From the NCBI RefSeq assembly GCF_000317535.1, contig NC_019757.1, positions 1,277,001 through 1,341,000 of the forward strand: a DNA stretch of 64,000 bases, in the 5' to 3' direction. Both the position numbers and the translations under genes were made by a program. Below the pieces are notes generated by a model, which was not told the DNA's origin, did no database searches, and saw only the letters and a program-made list of their open reading frames with translations. Of this stretch, positions 62,773-64,000 are shown in pieces. How positions within the stretch are numbered: the first letter of the stretch is position 1; each line of letters starts with the position of its first letter. Source of the DNA: Cylindrospermum stagnale PCC 7417. GTDB lineage: Bacteria > Cyanobacteriota > Cyanobacteriia > Cyanobacteriales > Nostocaceae.

Positions 62773-63410
62773 AAGCAAGCAGCAGGAATACAAATTATGG
62801 CTTGTGGTTTGTAGCTTGTAGCTGCTGGGTTTTAACATCCAATAGCCTTAATTATCCTGCATACTCCCAGAACCTCACCCCATATCAGAGCAAGGGGGAA
62901 AATGAAAAGATCAAAAACTCCTGTTCAGAGCAAAATTTAGAAACATTAATAACGCAATTATTGCGGGATTTACCCAACTATAGTAACCGTGCTACTCAAC
63001 GCGCACGTCGTTTGAGCAGACGTGTTGACCTTTTCAGTTATATGCTAGTTGCGGGAAGACCTGAGTTTACGCCCTTACCCTTAAACCCTGGTGGTGAAAG
63101 CGCAAATGAGTATCAATCTGAAGGCGTAGAGCAAGTTTTCTTTACTACCTTAGAGCGGCAGTATATAAATAAGAAAGCGGTAGAATTGCAGCAATTCCAC
63201 AGGTTATTTTTAACGAAAACTACAAATGGCTGGGCGTTGGTGATGATGTATACTCAAACTGGTTCTTATTCTCAAGCACAACCGCCATCACCGCCACGGG
63301 ATAGTAGTAACAGTGCAGTAGCTCAAGGTGTTAAACTCTGGTTACGCGATTGTCAAGCGGGAAGTATGCGCTCAAATAATTCAAAAAAATTATCGCTTTT
63401 CGGTAAATAG
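62769..63410 (+). CDS. Secreted or lumenal hypothetical protein
   Basis: 213 residues. A hydrophobic N-terminal segment ([20 protein letters not shown]) and AYSQ suggest a signal peptide with cleavage near residue 33. The mature part has an [20 protein letters not shown] basic helix, [14 protein letters not shown] and a Pro/Ser-rich stretch before a final [10 protein letters not shown]-linked region. No family was recognised beyond resemblance to cyanobacterial proteins of unknown function. It overlaps pyrF by 4 bases and is probably co-transcribed. A region without a gene follows (63411-63723). Confidence 0.65.
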   Translation: MKASSRNTNYGLWFVACSCWVLTSNSLNYPAYSQNLTPYQSKGENEKIKNSCSEQNLETLITQLLRDLPNYSNRATQRARRLSRRVDLFSYMLVAGRPEFTPLPLNPGGESANEYQSEGVEQVFFTTLERQYINKKAVELQQFHRLFLTKTTNGWALVMMYTQTGSYSQAQPPSPPRDSSNSAVAQGVKLWLRDCQAGSMRSNNSKKLSLFGK

Positions 63411-63723
63411 TCACTTTTCTATTTTTTTGCAATAATTCAGGGCTATTCTCAAGATTGTTGCTAAATATTATCAATAATTTAACGAGTTTACGTCTTCTCA
63501 GCCATTGATGTTGACTCTTGACTTTTTTGTGATACTATATATTTAAAATCCAAGGGCTTTTTATAAAAACTTTTCGCCCATAGGCATAAAAATCTAAACA
63601 GTGGAAAAATCGAAGCGATTATCTACGAAAAAGATTGTGTGTGATGTGGTTCTGTATCCGCTTTGCAGAAATTGAAGCAAAAAGCGCACTAGTGTAAAAT
63701 TGTTTAGGTTTTACACAAACAAA
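63411..63723. other. Convergent intergenic region
   Basis: 313 bases between the convergent hypothetical genes. It is AT-rich, with no open frame, no tandem repeat and no hairpin other than the terminator at its right side. Nothing else is seen. Confidence 0.4.
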
Positions 63724-63745
63724 GCCCACCTCCGTGGGTTAAGAA
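63724..63745 (-). terminator. Terminator hairpin for the minus-strand gene at the right edge
   Basis: On the minus strand, AACCCAC-GGAG-GTGGGCTT folds into a 5-6 bp stem followed by TTGTTTG. It lies about 10 bases past the stop codon of the partial gene. Confidence 0.6.
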
Positions 63746-63750
63746 AAATT

Positions 63751-64000
63751 TTAATCCCCACCACCATCGCAACCGCCACCACCGTCAGAACCCCCGCTAT
63801 CGCAGCTGCTACCACTATCATAGCTGCTACCACCATCATAACTTCCACCATCTCCAACAAACCAAGTATCACTGCTGCTTGAAGAGTCGCTAGAGTAATA
63901 ATTTTTTCTTCTAGGAGATGAATTGCTACTGCTAGAATAAGCTGCTGACAAGCCCAAAACGGCTAAACTTACCAAAAAGATTATGACTAATAAGCCAATG
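63751..64000 (-). CDS. Gly/Ser/Cys-rich membrane-anchored protein, 5' end outside the window
   Basis: The frame is open from the right edge. It encodes a hydrophobic helix (IGLLVIIFLVSLAVLGLSAA), a Ser-rich and Arg/Lys/Tyr stretch, then low-complexity GGSYDGGSSYDSGSSCDSG and ends GGGGCDGGGD. Its start codon is beyond 64000, so the first in-frame TTG near 63975 is not the real start. The tail resembles the Gly/Ser/Cys-rich ends of some membrane-associated cyanobacterial proteins. Function unknown. Confidence 0.6.
   Translation of the reverse strand, partial: IGLLVIIFLVSLAVLGLSAAYSSSSNSSPRRKNYYSSDSSSSSDTWFVGDGGSYDGGSSYDSGSSCDSGGSDGGGGCDGGGD

Overview
The window reads as chromosome of a filamentous, probably heterocystous (Nostocales-type) cyanobacterium. 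The grounds are frequent GCGATCGC (HIP1) octamers, heptameric short tandem repeats, many small palindromic or MITE-like repeats, and cyanobacterial gene content: bestrophin-like channels, DUF3143 and DUF1825 proteins, the lysA-rimI-clpC order, DnaK1 with a zinc-finger-less DnaJ, and large STAND/AAA signalling proteins. No tRNA, rRNA, CRISPR array or autonomous transposase was found.

Layout. 1-7 kb: relic of an MscS channel, a tandem pair of bestrophin-like genes, an M28 peptidase and a dnaK-dnaJ operon. 7-14 kb: a large CHAT protease-NTPase-TPR protein with a damaged 5' end, a 588-bp IS200/IS605-like non-autonomous element, a Uma2 endonuclease-like gene, and a toxin-antitoxin pair whose toxin has been split by two MITEs. 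14-22 kb: core genes (uppS, cdaA, lysA, rimI, clpC). 21.7-26.5 kb: a small-gene accessory zone with toxin-antitoxin-like pairs, a retropepsin-like pair and a retron (reverse transcriptase, candidate msr-msd RNA, and a partner with a HEPN-like motif). 26.9-33.2 kb: a five-gene operon that looks like a complete divergent Hsp70 machine (Hsp70, zinc-ribbon/LysM membrane protein, large helical protein, J-like and GrpE-like proteins). 33.9-40.5 kb: lepB, then a RiPP-like cluster with a fused YcaO cyclodehydratase, an amidohydrolase and two paralogous unknown proteins with the same Pro-rich, Ser/Thr-ended tail; a decayed second amidohydrolase shows the cluster grew by tandem duplication. 40.6-55.5 kb: an AAA-like (AAA_35-type) module appears four times in three proteins, one a 1945-residue kinase-ATPase-GAF fusion. 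Between them lies a minus-strand operon with a PatA/PatG-like subtilisin, a mini-ORF, a 10-cysteine peptide and a secreted protein. 10-bp-phased iterons lie upstream of several of these genes. 55.5-64 kb: helix-hairpin-helix and TM2 proteins, a J-domain gene interrupted by the second copy of the 588-bp element, and housekeeping genes (DUF1825, class A PBP, tyrS, pyrF), ending in a partial Gly/Ser/Cys-rich protein.

The strongest candidates for under-described systems are the retron with a HEPN-like partner (22466-24601), the dedicated Hsp70 operon (26898-33245), the YcaO cluster (34597-40450) and the PatG-like protease with its Cys-rich peptide (49755-52916). All family names are from reading the sequence and memory of the families; no search was run.
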